Counted from the first letter of the stretch, positions 35,838 through 48,327 are shown. The stretch is DNA of 64,000 nucleotides from Phallus indusiatus (GCA_027605045.1 JAQFWX010000058.1:173831-237830); one strand, 5' to 3'. Numbers and translations: made by a program. The notes: generated by a model from the letters alone, not told the origin.

Positions 35838-38800
35838 CTACCGGCCTTTAGTTGCACGTACAACCATCTCATCAAGGGAAATTGCGCGAACATCATCACC
35901 ATCAACGGCCCAAACAGCATCATCTAAGATATACACCAATAACCCGCCTTTCCCATCTATGTTCCTCGAAACACGGTATAAAGGCAAACGCGACTGCTCG
36001 TGTATCCGACCATTCGGCATAAAGAACAAGTCGTGTGATGCCGCAAATTCTTCTACGATACTTTTGAATGTTATTTCTGTTATTCGAGAAGGAGCAGGTC
36101 GTGACCTGGGTGTAATCTTTGACGCTGGCGCCGCATTGGATGTTAGCGGACTCGTATGTTCCGGTTTTGGAAGCTTCGACGGCGCATCAGGACCCAACTC
36201 CCTAGCCTGATCCATTAATTTCAGTCCCTTCATAAAACCCTCAGAAACACCCTTCATAGCACGAATGTCCGCAGGAAACGCGTCCCTCCAAAAAGTATAC
36301 CAGTCCGCTACTTCGCCCAGATTCACTTTAGGCTGAATTAACCATATGTACAGCACGTCGAGCCACTTTGGAAGAAATTCCGTCTCCAGAAGCTGAGACA
36401 TGATGGACGGGCTTAGCACAGTTGCCCAATTGAAAACAATTTGCAACGGTGTCATGTCTTGTTTTCTCGGATTGACCTTGAAATCTTCGCGCAAAGTCAT
36501 ACCCAATTTCGGCACAATGTACTTGAGAATCATGGGCATCCAATGCTCCGACCCAAATATGTCCTTCCAACTCAACAGGTCTTTCGGCATTTCGTCTGTT
36601 ACTTTCCAGTTTCGTAGCATGAGCTTGATTTTTCTCTTCGCTTCATTGATTAGCTCCTCAACGCGTAAACCAAGATGTGGAAGCCATGGAAAGAGTATTG
36701 ATTGCAGTGAAGGGCCATCTGACCGCGAAGTCCAATCAGAGATTCCTTTTTGAAGCTTCGGAAGAAGAAGCTGGTCAAAGAAATTGTCGCGGATAAAGGG
36801 AGGTAAAAGCGTCGACCATGCTTCATAAAGTCGAATTAATGGATCTGGATCAGTAGGCGACCATTCATTGCTAGTGAAGGGATAGCGTTGAGTCAGCATA
36901 AAGAACTGATATCCATTGAAGCAACTTACTTGATGCTTGTCCGTATGCGCGGGAGCCAGACATTCCACATTAGGCTCTCATAGGGAGTCATCACAAGCTC
37001 TCTAGAAAACGGGACATTATATTAGCTTTATGCTATTGTGATTCGTTCAAGATAACATACTTGACAGGCTGCCTCCTCGACGAGAAACTGTATGGGTCAT
37101 CCTCAACACCTTCCTTCTCCTCGGGATTAAACTTTAAACCAGGTCTCCAACGACTGAAGATATCAACCAGCAACGAAGGATCTTTCAATGGCTGCCATGA
37201 AGCCAGCTGCTGTCTCACAACAGGTGCGATCGCAGCAATAACGACCTCGTCCAGCCGATACGTATCGTACTCTTTTGTGAAATCGCCGGTCAGTTTCTCA
37301 ATGTGCGGTGTAAAAGCCTCCAGAGAAACTTCATAATCCCCACTAGACTGAGACACCGACTTGATCTCGTCGACTATGAGATGTATGTTCTGAAGTCTTG
37401 ATATCACTAGATAACACTCATAAGCATCGCGAAAGGTAAGGTTACATTGTAAGAAAATATTTAACGCACAATCTGCTTCTTCTTTAATAACACGACGAAG
37501 CCTTATATCTTCTTTTTCAATCCATTGTTTACGATCTTGGATTGCTTTTGCTTCACGAGCCAGACCGTCTAATTCGCCTTTGGCAACATCGACAATCAAC
37601 CGAAGATTATGACGGACTTCAGGTATTCGCATGGTATCGGTGGAAGGCGTCCACGAAGCTATATCAGCCAACGAAGAAACTTCACGCATCTATAAATCCG
37701 CAAAAGTAAGATATAAGATGAACAACTGTTAACAGCATTGAAATCGCAAAACATCGTACCTCTCCACTCGTAGCATCGTAAATTTTTTCTGCGGTAGCTG
37801 CTTGAGCCTCCACCCCTGCATTTTGAAGTATTTGTTCATATGTTTGATGTTCGACTTTGACTTTTGTCTTCTTTGGTTTCTTCCACACGTCAGACTTTGG
37901 CTTCTTCTCTTTTTTCTTTTTGCGCGCAGTTTCTTCCTCGTCGTCACTAACTTTTTCACCTCGTCTACAGGGAAAGAATTAGGAGGAATTCAAAGAAGAG
38001 ATTAAGGAGAAAATACCTTCTTGCTTCTGCTTTTGATTGCTCGGTTTTCTCGCTGAATCCTTTGAATGCCAAACCCATAGAGGCTTTCGGCCGCAACTTT
38101 GTTTCGACAGGAGTGACAATCCCTTCGCCTGAGACACCAAGACCGGATCCCTACAAGAAAATAATAATCATTATGACAATTAACCCGCGAAAAAGTTCCT
38201 AAACGTACTGCTTGCCACCCCATCTTTGCGAGCATCTTCGCACCGAACGTACCAGATATCTTGCTAAAATGCAATCGCTCTTGCGCCGAGAGCTGCGGTG
38301 TTGTCGCTCTGGTAGAATTGACTGATTCGCTGCCCCGCAAGAAACTACGTTGTTTTTGAGTATCAACCAGCTCGGTCGGCTCGGCTCTGTTTAAGGATGG
38401 TCGACTGCTCCCTATTCCGCCTTTGTTAACAGATGTGCTAAGAGGCTCCTCAAGAGACTTGCTTGGTTCTTTCGTTAACGTTTCATCCATAGAAGATGCT
38501 TTGAAACCAAGCCCTGTCCCAGTTTTACTGCCAAAACCTCCACCTTTCGGTCTTGATCCAATGCCTCCTTTGAAGCTTGATTCGCTCATAGAGGACAAGT
38601 CTCCGGCAGCAAACATTTTGGCAGCAGCACTTAAGCCCCCAAATCCACGAGGCTTTTCTTCATCTTCTTCAATGTTTCTATGGAGAGGCTTTGGTGGCTC
38701 GGGAGGTGTTTCGGCAGCTGGATATTCTTCAGGTTCTTCAAGGGTTTCCTCGTCTTCTTCTTCTTCTTCATCACCGTCATCGTCGTCGTCGTTCTCTTCA

Positions 38801-39187
38801 CTGATTTCCTCTTCATCTTCATCTTTCTCGGTGGCCTTAGTGTCTGTATCCTTGTCATCCCGAGTCACGAAAGAAGGTGCCCTGTGCCATGAAGTGAATC
38901 AGTAATTGAATATAGGGAGTTAGCTCCTAAGCTCACTGAGTAAAATGATAGCGTTTGGATGGCTTACTATCACGAGCCCCTTCGTCGTCATCTTCCCCAA
39001 AGATACCATATATCTCATCTTCTTTCGAGCGTTTGCGTTTCTGACGCTTGTACGGATTTTGGAATAGCTCTCGCTCTTCGCGCGTATCCGGATGTTCATT
39101 GAACCCTCCTTCATTTAACTCTTCATCGTCCGAATTATTTGAAGAATCAGAATCATCGTCCAGGAAGGCTCGTTTTCGTCTCGCCAT
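35838..39187 (-). CDS. TFIP11: TFIP11/Ntr1-like spliceosome disassembly factor (G-patch)
   Basis: Partner and activator of the DEAH helicase Prp43/DHX15 in intron-lariat spliceosome disassembly; nuclear. Start MARRKRAFLDDDSDSSNNSD at 39187; an in-frame Met at 39199 is the alternative. An acidic, low-complexity N-terminal part (about 38870-38640) precedes the G-patch (FGAKMLAKMGWQA then GSGLGVSGEGIVTP, split by an intron near 38210-38155). A Lys-rich linker and the GCF_C-type domain follow, with SRLQNIHLIVDEI, DPSLLVDIFSRWRPGL, NVWLPRIRTSI, NEWSPTDPDPLIRLYEAW, GSEHWMPMILKYIVPKLGM and WYTFWRDAFPADIRAMKGV. It ends VVRATKGR at 35838. Six or more introns; conserved blocks are intact. It is divergent from the PB1-ZZ gene across a 214-bp spacer. 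Confidence 0.94.
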
Positions 39188-39401
39188 TAGAAGAGCCAAT
39201 GTGTGAGGATGATTTGTAAGCAGACGCTCAGAATTGTGCTCATCCCTGTGGCGCTACACAAATTTCCCTTGGTACAGATTTCCTGTGTTCAGAGATCTTA
39301 ACTTGACGACACACTTGCTTTCTTTGCTGCGTCGTTCTAGGACGAGAGCGACGATTGCGCTTCTTTCACAAGTCTGAGTACATTTTGGTCTCCTTGGAGT
39401 T
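39188..39401. promoter_or_regulatory. Short bidirectional promoter region
   Basis: The 214 bp between the divergent start codons of the TFIP11-like (39187, minus) and PB1-ZZ (39402, plus) genes must carry both promoters. No TATA box is evident, which fits housekeeping-type promoters. Confidence 0.6.
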
Positions 39402-42400
39402 ATGGCCTTCTCAGACTTTGGCTCGACGTCGTCGGCAAGGCCCGACAAACCGTTAGTCGTGAAATGCACATTCGATCAGCGGATGAAGCGGATAACATTT
39501 GCGACATCTCGGAATTGTTCGTATGATTTATTGCGTGCCAAGGTGGGTTTCAGAATTTTGACTTGGTTACGAAAGATTGACTCATCCATATGAATTGCAC
39601 CGCTTATTCTCAAGGTCGAACAATGTTTTGCATTGTCCGCGACGCCGTTCATAATTCGTTATAAGGACGACGATGGCGAGGTAACCGATATTACCTCTGA
39701 AGGAGACCTCACCGAAGCTATTCACTACTTCCACACAGGAGATGATTTGCCTGTACCCTCTAACTTATCCATATTATCCGGACGTAGCGGCTCCAGTCGC
39801 AAAGTAACTCTCCGGCTCACTATCATTGTCGAGAATGAGCTTAGCCTGTCAGATACCGCTTCAATGATCAGCGCAGACGAATACCCCCAAGACACCAACG
39901 ATCCTCCCAGTTTAACTAACCGTCATCTTCTTGAGCTGGAGGATGACGCAGTAACTGTTAGCTCGCGCGATACAGGCTCTCATCAATTTTTGCATTCAGC
40001 CCCTATACCTAACTTACGCTCTCTCTCGCCTGTTCCTTCTGATGATTCGCGTTCACCTCGCTCTTTTGGACAGGCCTCTTCGATTAGGTCCAGTTCTCAA
40101 ATAAGGAGTACGAATGGGAACCTCAGTGAACACGTATCGCGCAATCATTCTTCATCAGGGGAAGGTTCTAAAACCTTGCATGCTTCTGAAGGCGATGCGT
40201 CCCCTGCCAACGTCTTTGATAGACTGAAGCAGCTAGAGCTGAATGATAATGAGCATGGAGAGGCAAAAAGGCTTTCCCAGACGTCACTTGGCGCACAATG
40301 GTTGCGTGATCAGAACGTGCGGACTATTGTGTTTGGAGGTATTACAGAGCCATCTGTCTCGGACGAGTCGGAATACATCTCGGGAGATAATCCTGGCGAC
40401 CTCAATGGAGACCTTGCGTTGCAGCAAGACGAGCATGGAAAGTACTACTACGAATACACATCCTCCGGTGCTTCGCATTTCTCCCCCGAAGATGGAGAGA
40501 TTGTAAGCATTGCAGAATCGTCATTAGGCGACGTGGTAAGCCATCAGGGCGAACCATCGCCGCATAGCCTTACCTGGATAGCCAATCAACGAGCAAATAC
40601 GAAGGTGAAGAGCAAAGTCACTCACTCAGCAATGAACCCAATTGTCACAACTACACCTGCTGTTCCCAATCCATTCTTAGACAGTGATGCATCTCAGCAC
40701 TTTGTCATCGACCCCGATATCCCACCCGAAGTTCTGGAGTTTGTTCCAGAACATAGACTTCCCTTGTTACCACCCGAACAAGTTACCAATTGCTCTGCAT
40801 GCGGCGTTATGTTGGATTCATTCCGGTATGTCTGTACCACATGCGGAGAACTGGAACCTCATCCTAGAAACGAGCCGTATTCCCCACTTGGTAGCGAGAA
40901 AGGGAAAGGGCGAGACGCGCCTTATATTCACGTACAGCATATCCCTAACCAAGGCTTGACTTACCCCCCTTTGAGGCCTAATGCTTCATCTCCTGCTTCT
41001 TCTACGTGGACATTACTCGACTCGTCTCTTCCTCCGCGCCGAAAATCATTCACAGAAAGGCCGCTACCCGCACTCCCATCACGTCTGAATACCAACGGGT
41101 CTACTAATCCTCGTTCGCTTTCCCATTCCCATTCTCAAGATAGACTGTCCATTCCTTCATCTGACAGCACTCGTAAAAAGCCTTGTGGTTTCGAGCTATG
41201 TTCGTCCTGCATTGAAATTGTCGGCGTGTTACATTCTATTGAAGGGAGCACTGGTAACTCGCCAATGAATAGTAGTCCGTTATCATCTTCTCAAGAGAGT
41301 TTGCAAACACTTTCGGAGCTACGACGTACCGCGCCTCGTTCAAAAGGGCACTTGCGACATGCCTATAGAGAGAAAGTGTGGGGTAGGAATGGATGGAAAG
41401 ACGTGGGTGCGTGAAAACTTTATTCATACTATTCTATTTTAGCATCCTGCTGATAATCCGTGAGTAGAACATGATCATAATTGGAAATGTTCGATATGTT
41501 CTACTTCCACAAACAAGCGCTACAAGTGTGCAGTCTGTGACAAGTTTGATCTATGTAGAGCTTGTTACGGGTGAGTTTACAGGTGTTACTACTTCTCTTT
41601 TTCTTCACTCTCATGGCACTCATTAGCCAAGTACACGAAATCCATCCTTCGCACCCTTTCTTATCAGTTCCTGACCAACTTTCGTCCGTTCAAGGAGAAG
41701 CCGACAACGAGAACCCCCGACGCTCATTGGATATGTCTGGGGAACCATGTAGGCTACGACTTGTCTTCGTAGTGGTATATATATTGATTCATTACCCGTA
41801 GCCATGCTTCATCAGGGTGTAAAATGCCACCAGTAAGTTCATACGTCTTTCTTCAGGGTTATTTGTTTTACGCAGACGCGCAGTTGTCTGCTTGATATCG
41901 TTGGAGCCCGCTTCCACTGCGCAATCTGTGATACTGTGGATATATGTTCCAACTGCGAATCCGCAGGTTTACCAGGAAACCTTACATCTCCTGACGGCGG
42001 GCATGACTCGTCCCATATCATGATAAAGGTTAGTCAATTCTGTTTCTCGCAGTTTCTTGATACCAAGTTCTTCCGATATTGTCACCTTTTTAGATTCCAT
42101 ATCCACTTGCATCGACTGAGGTCGAAAACGCCAGTCGACGTGCCATTTCACTGTGGGACCGTCGGGACCGTCCTGGGCTGCGCAACCGCGCCCGTTCAGC
42201 GTCTCCTGACGCTCGCACAGTTATCGGGAACAATATGATGAATGGCTCCTCGCGTACGATGCAGCAGGATAATTACGATCATTCTTTGCCCTGTTCTGAT
42301 TGCGGCCGAGTAAAGTGGTTCAAAGTCCATTGTTTGCTTGCTATTGATTTCTTCCTCTTTCTTTACAGAATATAGTTGGCGTGCGATACCAATGCGCATC

Positions 42401-43150
42401 CTGCCCTTCGCATCCGCTACCCTATAGTCTCGTACGTTTTGCTATGCGCCTTGCATATTCATACTTTAACTTTCTACGAACTATGATTATAATAGTGCGG
42501 CAATTGCGAGCCTCGCTCTTACTTGGTTCACGACCCTAAGCATATCTTTTTGAAACTGCCGAAGCCCGTAGATAACCCCATTCAATCACAGTACCCATTA
42601 ATCCCTTCCAATTTGTACTCCTTCTCACACATTCATACTGCGATCTTTTTACTTACCTACTAATTAGGTATAGCGTGCCTGCAGGATTTACTCAAGGAAG
42701 GGGAGTAGATCCTCATATGCCCCCATCAGGTACGCTGTTGTCTTTGGCTTCAGATAATTTGATTAACATTCATATGGTAGCGTATTTGCAATCGCTTTAT
42801 CATCCACATGCCGTCTGCGATCGCTGCGTAGAACGCATACATGGCACATGGTTCCACTGCGCGTACTGCGGCGGAGATTTATGTGAAGAATGCGAAGGGC
42901 AGGGTCCTGGTGCTCATGATCCGAAGCATGTTTTTCTCGTTTTCAAATCTAACGTAAGCCCTTCGTTGAAGCCTGTCTGGTTGGTTTGGTTCACGAGTTT
43001 TTTTTCAACCAGGTTGATATGGTTCAACTAAGGTTCGGGATAAATTTTCTGATCGTTTATTAGCCAACTGACTATCATTACAACAGAGAGATTCGAGACG
43101 TCGAGAATCCATCGCAAACACCTTTAATCTTGCATCCCGTGTATAACTGA
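39402..43150 (+). CDS. PB1 and multi-ZZ zinc-finger protein (NBR1/p62-like)
   Basis: Start MAFSDFGSTSSARPDKPLVV. The N-terminal PB1 domain (exons 39402-39542 and 39615 onward) reads VKCTFDQRMKRITFATS to FIIRYKDDDGEVTDITSEGD, an acidic OPCA-type motif. A long Ser-rich linker follows, then ZZ-like fingers. The first is CSACGVMLDSFRYVCTTCG, whose last pair GFELCSSC comes only after about 113 inserted residues. The others are CSICSTSTNKRYKCAVC with FDLCRACYG, FHCAICDTVDICSNC, CSDCGR with YQCASC, and VCDRCVERIHGTWFHCAYC with DLCEEC. It ends NPSQTPLILHPVYN at 43150. PB1 plus ZZ is the architecture of selective-autophagy receptors of the p62/NBR1 family, but the NBR1 FW domain is not found before the stop. 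Probable role: scaffold or cargo receptor (inference). Intron-rich, apparently intact. Confidence 0.85.
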
Positions 43151-43309
43151 GCTGTCTCTAACGCATTATTAATGACAAATGAACCTTCGAAGTCCTTTAT
43201 CCTGCTGTTTATGTTTATGGCTTAAATGTATCATGATTACCCGTTGTATTGCAATAATATCATCCATAGTCATTTCATAGCCATGAGTGTGTTAGATGAA
43301 TTAGGATGG

Positions 43310-43930
43310 CTAGCCTTTCTTAAAGCCTATGAAAATTTGGGAGTTAGTGTGTTTATAAACCCTGCCGTATGATGGAATATACCTTGACGACGTCTCTCAT
43401 AGAACAAGTCAGTTCTGCTGGCGCCAAGATTCACGATCTTCGGACACCCATCTCGGTCCTTCTCCAGGCGTGTGCATTCTGCACAATAGTACGCGTCGGA
43501 AATACCTACGTCAAAATTCACATAAACCATTGCTAACCTCAAAGAGAAAGAAAGTTCTAACGAACCAGGACCGCCACAGATGGTACATTTTCCTCCATAA
43601 GAGCCGAAGTTGCATTCATCACATATTCGAACCAATGTCTCTGGCCTGACATATGAATCGCACACAGGACTTGATTTGATATGAGTAACAGGACTAAAAG
43701 AAAGGTTTATCAAATTTCACTTACCATTTGCCATCGCATTTTTCGCATAACCTCGCAATAGCTGCAAAAAAATGGAAGCTTAGTCCGGTGGCACGACGGA
43801 AAGCGTAAAGGACCCACCGATGCCAGGTTGGCGACGACACATGATCAGATCTATTGGAACGTACGGTGGTTAGTTCATCTTTCTTATAACATGCAGATGC
43901 TCGAAAATTACCGGGATGATGCTTTGACAT
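43310..43930 (-). CDS. RDS3: Rds3/PHF5A, SF3b complex subunit
   Basis: Small zinc-finger subunit of the SF3b complex of the U2 snRNP, near the branch-point adenosine pocket. Start [20 protein letters not shown] at 43930; exons join through [76 protein letters not shown] and [10 protein letters not shown]. The last tiny exon gives FKKG and a TAG stop at 43310-43312. All CxxC pairs of the family are present and the length, about 110 residues, is normal. At least four introns lie in this short gene. It converges on the PB1-ZZ gene with 159 bp between the ends. Confidence 0.96.
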
Positions 43931-44352
43931 GATAGTTTAACGGGAAGCAGCAGTCAGCGTCACGAACGCTGAAATTGCTTGGTAATGAGATTGAGCAATT
44001 AGTCATCAGCACGTGACCAACACGTACGTCGCGTTCGCCGCTCGCTGTTCGGTGTTCGGCGTTTCTGTGATATGAGTGGAGTGAGTAGCTGTTTGCCCTG
44101 GCGAGGATAGTCAACCGGTACATAAATATGAGTTTTTTTTTCAAAGGGTGAGCCTCATACGAGTGGCATACATGTTCTCGCCTGGGTATATAAACAAAGC
44201 ACTCTTTATATAACGTGACGATTAAATCGGGTGAAAACATACAATTACAAAGTCCTTAGGTACAATGAAAACACGCTAATCTCCCTGGATGCAACGTGTT
44301 GTTACATGGGTCAAGCTAGATGACACGATCTAAATACGAGCAAACTTTACTT
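43931..44352. other. Intergenic spacer, Rds3 promoter side
   Basis: About 420 bp between the Rds3 start and the end of the next minus-strand gene. The open frame at 43908-44240 (minus) overlaps the Rds3 start and has no family features. Nothing else seen. Confidence 0.5.
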
Positions 44353-46089
44353 TTACACTTCCTCCTGAATTACTTCTCTTGTAATAATTGGTATTGAGGA
44401 GTCCCTTTGTCTCATTTCAGCGGTGGGAGAAAGCTCCGCCTCACCAAACTCGGTTTCAATTAGTGCCTGAATATGCAGGGGCGGGAATGATATAGTCCTT
44501 CGAGACTGAGATGTTGATTCTGGCGAAAGTGAAGTAATTGTGCCGAATTGCATTCTGCTTACTGTTCTAGATATCCGTGTGCTATAGCGCGACATGCGAG
44601 GCAAGTTCCGCTGTCGGAGAGATAGGAAGAAACGACAGGAAATTAAAATGGGAAACCTTGAAGTTTTGATCCATATGATGATAAGAGGTACTGAAATTTG
44701 AAGATAAACGAAGAACTTACGTTAATGAAAGAGGCTGTGCAGCGTTTATAATCGCAGCCTTTGAATGAAATTAGGTCCGAGCCGAAATGGAAGTAAAACT
44801 TTTTAAATACCCTCTCTGGAAACATCTAAATGTTCATGAATTGTCAGAGAGAAAACGTTTATTACAAATAACATAGTTTTCTTCATACCTTCACTAGAAC
44901 GCGAGAGATAACGGGGATTGCTATGATCAAACTACGTACATAGCAAGGGAAAGTGGTTAGTTTACATGAATTACGTCCTTGCGAGACATACCCGAATGCT
45001 ATGGCACCTTGCTCAAAAATTATCACACTCAAGTTTTTATCAGTGACTTTTCCCCCAGCTTTGCGTTTGCGAAAAAAGCGCCAATTTTCGTATGTAACAT
45101 ATACTGCGACCAGAAAAGCAATGACTTCGGCTGTTAAATCGAGAACGTCATTTGCAATTAGTTCTGGATATTTATATCAATTTATTTTGGCAAAATCCGA
45201 GTAAAACATTTTTCTGGACCTCTATATTGAGTATTTGAGTAGGCGGCATAAGGATGAACGAAAGGGTTTGGTTCCGTACTTAGCATTGTCAGAGAGTAGT
45301 TGTAGTGTAAAATCCTCGCAGAACGATATAACAGTCTTAATAAACTCAAGTGTTAGCCGTTCATGCTATCATGAAAGAAATGGTCCATTATCTCACAGCG
45401 AACGAAATCACCTGTTCTATAAAACGACCCACGTAGATACCCAACAAAGGTACAAGAATGTAGAGTTTTCGACCAGATATCGCATATGTGCGTAAAGTCA
45501 ACAATCCTTTTTATCAAGATGAAGATCTCGAATTAAATGATGTTGAAGATGTACATACCGTGATATCCAAGGGTGATGAGGATTGTTGTCCACGACGTGA
45601 CAGTTTGCACGACGAAACAGGTTCTGTCGCGAATAAAAAGATAATTATAAGATTAAACATCAAAGTGAAGACTAATTCAACTTTTATACTGAACAGGGTG
45701 AACATATATTTCAAGGAGGGCATCAAGATATGAACGCACCCTAGTGTGCTCAATAGGTGGAGGCATAAATTGAATAAATAAGCAAAGTAAAGTTCCATAA
45801 CGAGTGAAAAGATAAAGCCAGGCTCCTAAGCTGAGTTTTGTTTTCCAAACAATATCGACTTCTTGTTCGAATGTGCAGATCGAATCCCATAAGAGCAAGA
45901 CTGGAATATATACATTACAGCTCTCATCTCCTAGAACCAAAATAAATCCTTACCCAGAGCACTATAAAAAATAAAACGCCCAGCTAACCTGTAGAGAACT
46001 TGTCTGACAATTCAATAATTGACGAAGAGCATTCCTTACTCGTTCTCAGCCTGGAGAATGAAGGCGGAGAAATCAGAGCTGGGTGACAT
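44353..46089 (-). CDS. DUF6533 membrane protein, copy F (paralogue of E)
   Basis: Start MSPSSDFSAFILQAENE at 46089, then LAGRFIFYSALG and the exon DESCNVYIPVLLLWDSICTF leading to hallmark EQEVDIVWKTKLSLGAWLYL and FTRYGTLLCLFIQFMPPPIE. Later blocks are VTSWTTILITLGYH and LRTYAISGRKLYILVPLLGI with RFIEQVISFAVR. The tail MQFGTITSLSPESTSQSRRT ends REVIQEEV, stop at 44353. The exon around 45640-45400 is nearly the same at nucleotide level as in copy E (33808-35562), including the GGATTGTT(A/G)ACTTTACGCAC stretch. It points the opposite way to E across the housekeeping block. Function unknown; exons between about 45280 and 44620 are not fully resolved. Confidence 0.68.
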
Positions 46090-47019
46090 TAAAACTGTGA
46101 AGTAAGATATGGAGAGAAAAGGAGTTAGGGTGCGCCTCTAGTTTCATGCATTATGGTTATTATGGTTGACGACTCTGCTCCTCGGGGATCAACGACCGGT
46201 GTAGACCGGTTGCCGTGCATCCACCAGCGTGCTGGACGAATGGAGCTTGCGTTTTCCTTTCATCGCCAAACCCAGCTAAATCCGCGGATCAAACACCTTT
46301 GAACACCATTCCCACAACATGATCGACCAATTTCCGATAATGAATCACGTTTTTTTGGCTCTCTATTTTCTGTAGGTCTGGTGAACAGATTTTGGTGTAG
46401 CATAGATAGGTTTGATGATAACCAGTAGCACTGTTGGTCTGGAAAGGAGTCTTGATACTATGGCCTTCAAGCTCAAGCCTATGGTGGAGCTTATCGTAGG
46501 AAACATGTTGAGCGTCAAAGGATCGGGTGTTATCTGGATTGCTGGTCTACTATCGATCACGTTTCTGCAACTCGGGAAATCTCGTCGTCGTCACTGAAAA
46601 TCAATTCATCGGAAATAAAATACATAGCCCTAAAACTCTCCGTGGTGTTCTGGCAAGGCTGTAAGTATCTCAGTCCAACTATGCGTACAATATCCTGTGA
46701 TTGTTGCCAGCACGAAGGTTGTTCAGTAACACGAAACAAAAAGGCTCTCATGTTGAGTGAAGGTTCTGAGAACAGACGTGGTTGCAGCAATTAACTAAGC
46801 TGGCGCCTGTTTCAATCCGCCTTGAACGGACTGCTCATATGTACTCCTAGTAGTCTCGGCATAAGCCTCCAAAGCTGCGCTTTACCCTTTGCTCATACAT
46901 GGTTTATTCGTGTCATTTACATTATTGAATTGTTCGGTGATGGCTTTGAAGCACAGCAATCACGGCCTCATGGAGCTTTGAGCCTTCGTCTCAGGTTCTA
47001 CCTCTCTGCTCCATGCTTT
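46090..47019. other. Intergenic stretch
   Basis: No gene recognised. The forward open frame at 46412-46597 and its reverse partner have no family features. Its left end should hold the promoter of the DUF6533 gene F. Confidence 0.5.
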
Positions 47020-47590
47020 TTACTTTTTACCCCGCACGGGTAAGGTGCCAGGGATGGATGGTGTCCCAGGCGGTGGATTTTGTGGATTTGGAACAATGAA
47101 CGGCATTCGTGGGATTGAAAGAGGCTGCGGCCCCCGAGACCGTTGACCATGATCGCATTCTACTATTATACAATTGTGATAATACTTAACCTCTTGTGCC
47201 GAGCTGTCATATTGAACGTACCTCGTAAGTAATCTACAAATTTACAGATAACGATATAACTATAGGTGCTTACACTTGGAACGCGTCTTCCACTTGGGCT
47301 TCGGTATTGCTCAAGATGGAATCAGTGTTATTGTCGCTTTGTATAGCCCGAAGAACTTCTTCACTGAATTCTCCTAGAAAATGTTAGTCTCCATGTCGAA
47401 TTCTCATCGTGTATCTGCATACCGATGTAAGCATTGACAAGTCTCGTATCAAAGGTGTGAAGAACATTGTGAGAATCTTGTCCATATCTACCATAATATT
47501 GAACACTCCGATGTGTGCTTGCATGTCGACGTGGTCTTTCAATCGTATGATGTATTGTTCCCTTTTGGGGTTCGATGGTGATGTGCTCAT
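47020..47590 (-). pseudogene. I9-type proteinase inhibitor-like gene 1, apparent frameshift
   Basis: Homologue of small fungal inhibitors that resemble the subtilisin propeptide (inhibitor I9 family; Pleurotus proteinase A inhibitor type). Start MSTSPSNPKREQYIIRLKDH, then VDMQAHIGVFNIM. The conserved continuation DSHNVLHTFDTRLVNAYIG lies in another frame, so one base is gained or lost near 47480. After an intron come GEFSEEVLRAIQSDNNTDSI and LSNTEAQVEDAFQV. A further GTAAGC intron leads to YVQYDSSAQEVKYYHNCIIV and a Pro-rich tail (PNPQNPPPGTPSIPG), stop TAA at 47020-47022. Apart from that one shift the exons and splice sites are good, so it may be a recent pseudogene or a sequence error. Paralogous to the gene at 48328-48850. 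Confidence 0.65.
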
Positions 47591-48327
47591 GATGGTGCCA
47601 ATCTAGGAGGCGGTGGAAAGTTGGAATATGGAAGTTCAACGAAAACACCTCGTTCAACGACGTTAATAAATAGCACCTACGGCTTCGCAGTGAAGGCACG
47701 TCCATAATCATCAGGCTGTGGGGCCATCAGCAGTGTTAATGATGTTTGCCGTTTGCAAAGACGTCCCACAGTCTGATACCAAGTTAGCAGCTGAAGATGA
47801 ACCTTAAAAATTGTAAGAATTTGCCGATCAGATTTGCACCGGTATTCCCTGTAAACGAAATGGCGCAATACCTGTGAGGTGATCACTTGTACTGTCAGAA
47901 GACATTATGCACCAATAGGGCTTGGCATGGGCGTTATCGGTTCTTATTATGCAATTATTATGACACTGCATTGGAGTGCCAGTGATATGAGTGTGTCGCT
48001 CTGGCGTCGATGTCAATACTAACACAGAAACGGGTTTTTGAGAGATTAGACTTGTTACCCGAAGCAGATACCCATATTACAAAGTATCGTTTCTTATCAG
48101 CGGCCTCCGAAGATTGACCTCAGATGTAATAAAGAGCCAATCATCGTTAAAAATGCGCTACAGTGATTTACGACTCGCAATGAGGCTAAGTCTAATATTT
48201 CAATTGCCAAAGGTTCCTTGATTTACATGAATGATCTCCAGTCTTTCAATGGTTTTAATATAGGAATACTACGATCGGTGTGTATTTCAAATGCAAGAAT
48301 TCTAGTTCTAAACCCTTCCAGTCCACG
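47591..48327. other. Spacer between the two I9-like genes
   Basis: About 740 bp between two tandem paralogues on the same strand. No further gene is supported; the short frames at 47677-48025 (minus) and 48218-48409 (plus) look fortuitous. Confidence 0.5.

Noticed and set aside
36400..36753. Forward open frame within the TFIP11 region
   Set aside because: Antisense to the conserved GCF_C-type domain exon; no independent support.
38423..38905. 160-codon Ser-rich forward open frame
   Set aside because: It is the complement of the acidic low-complexity coding part of TFIP11; the serine runs arise from GAA/GAT repeats.
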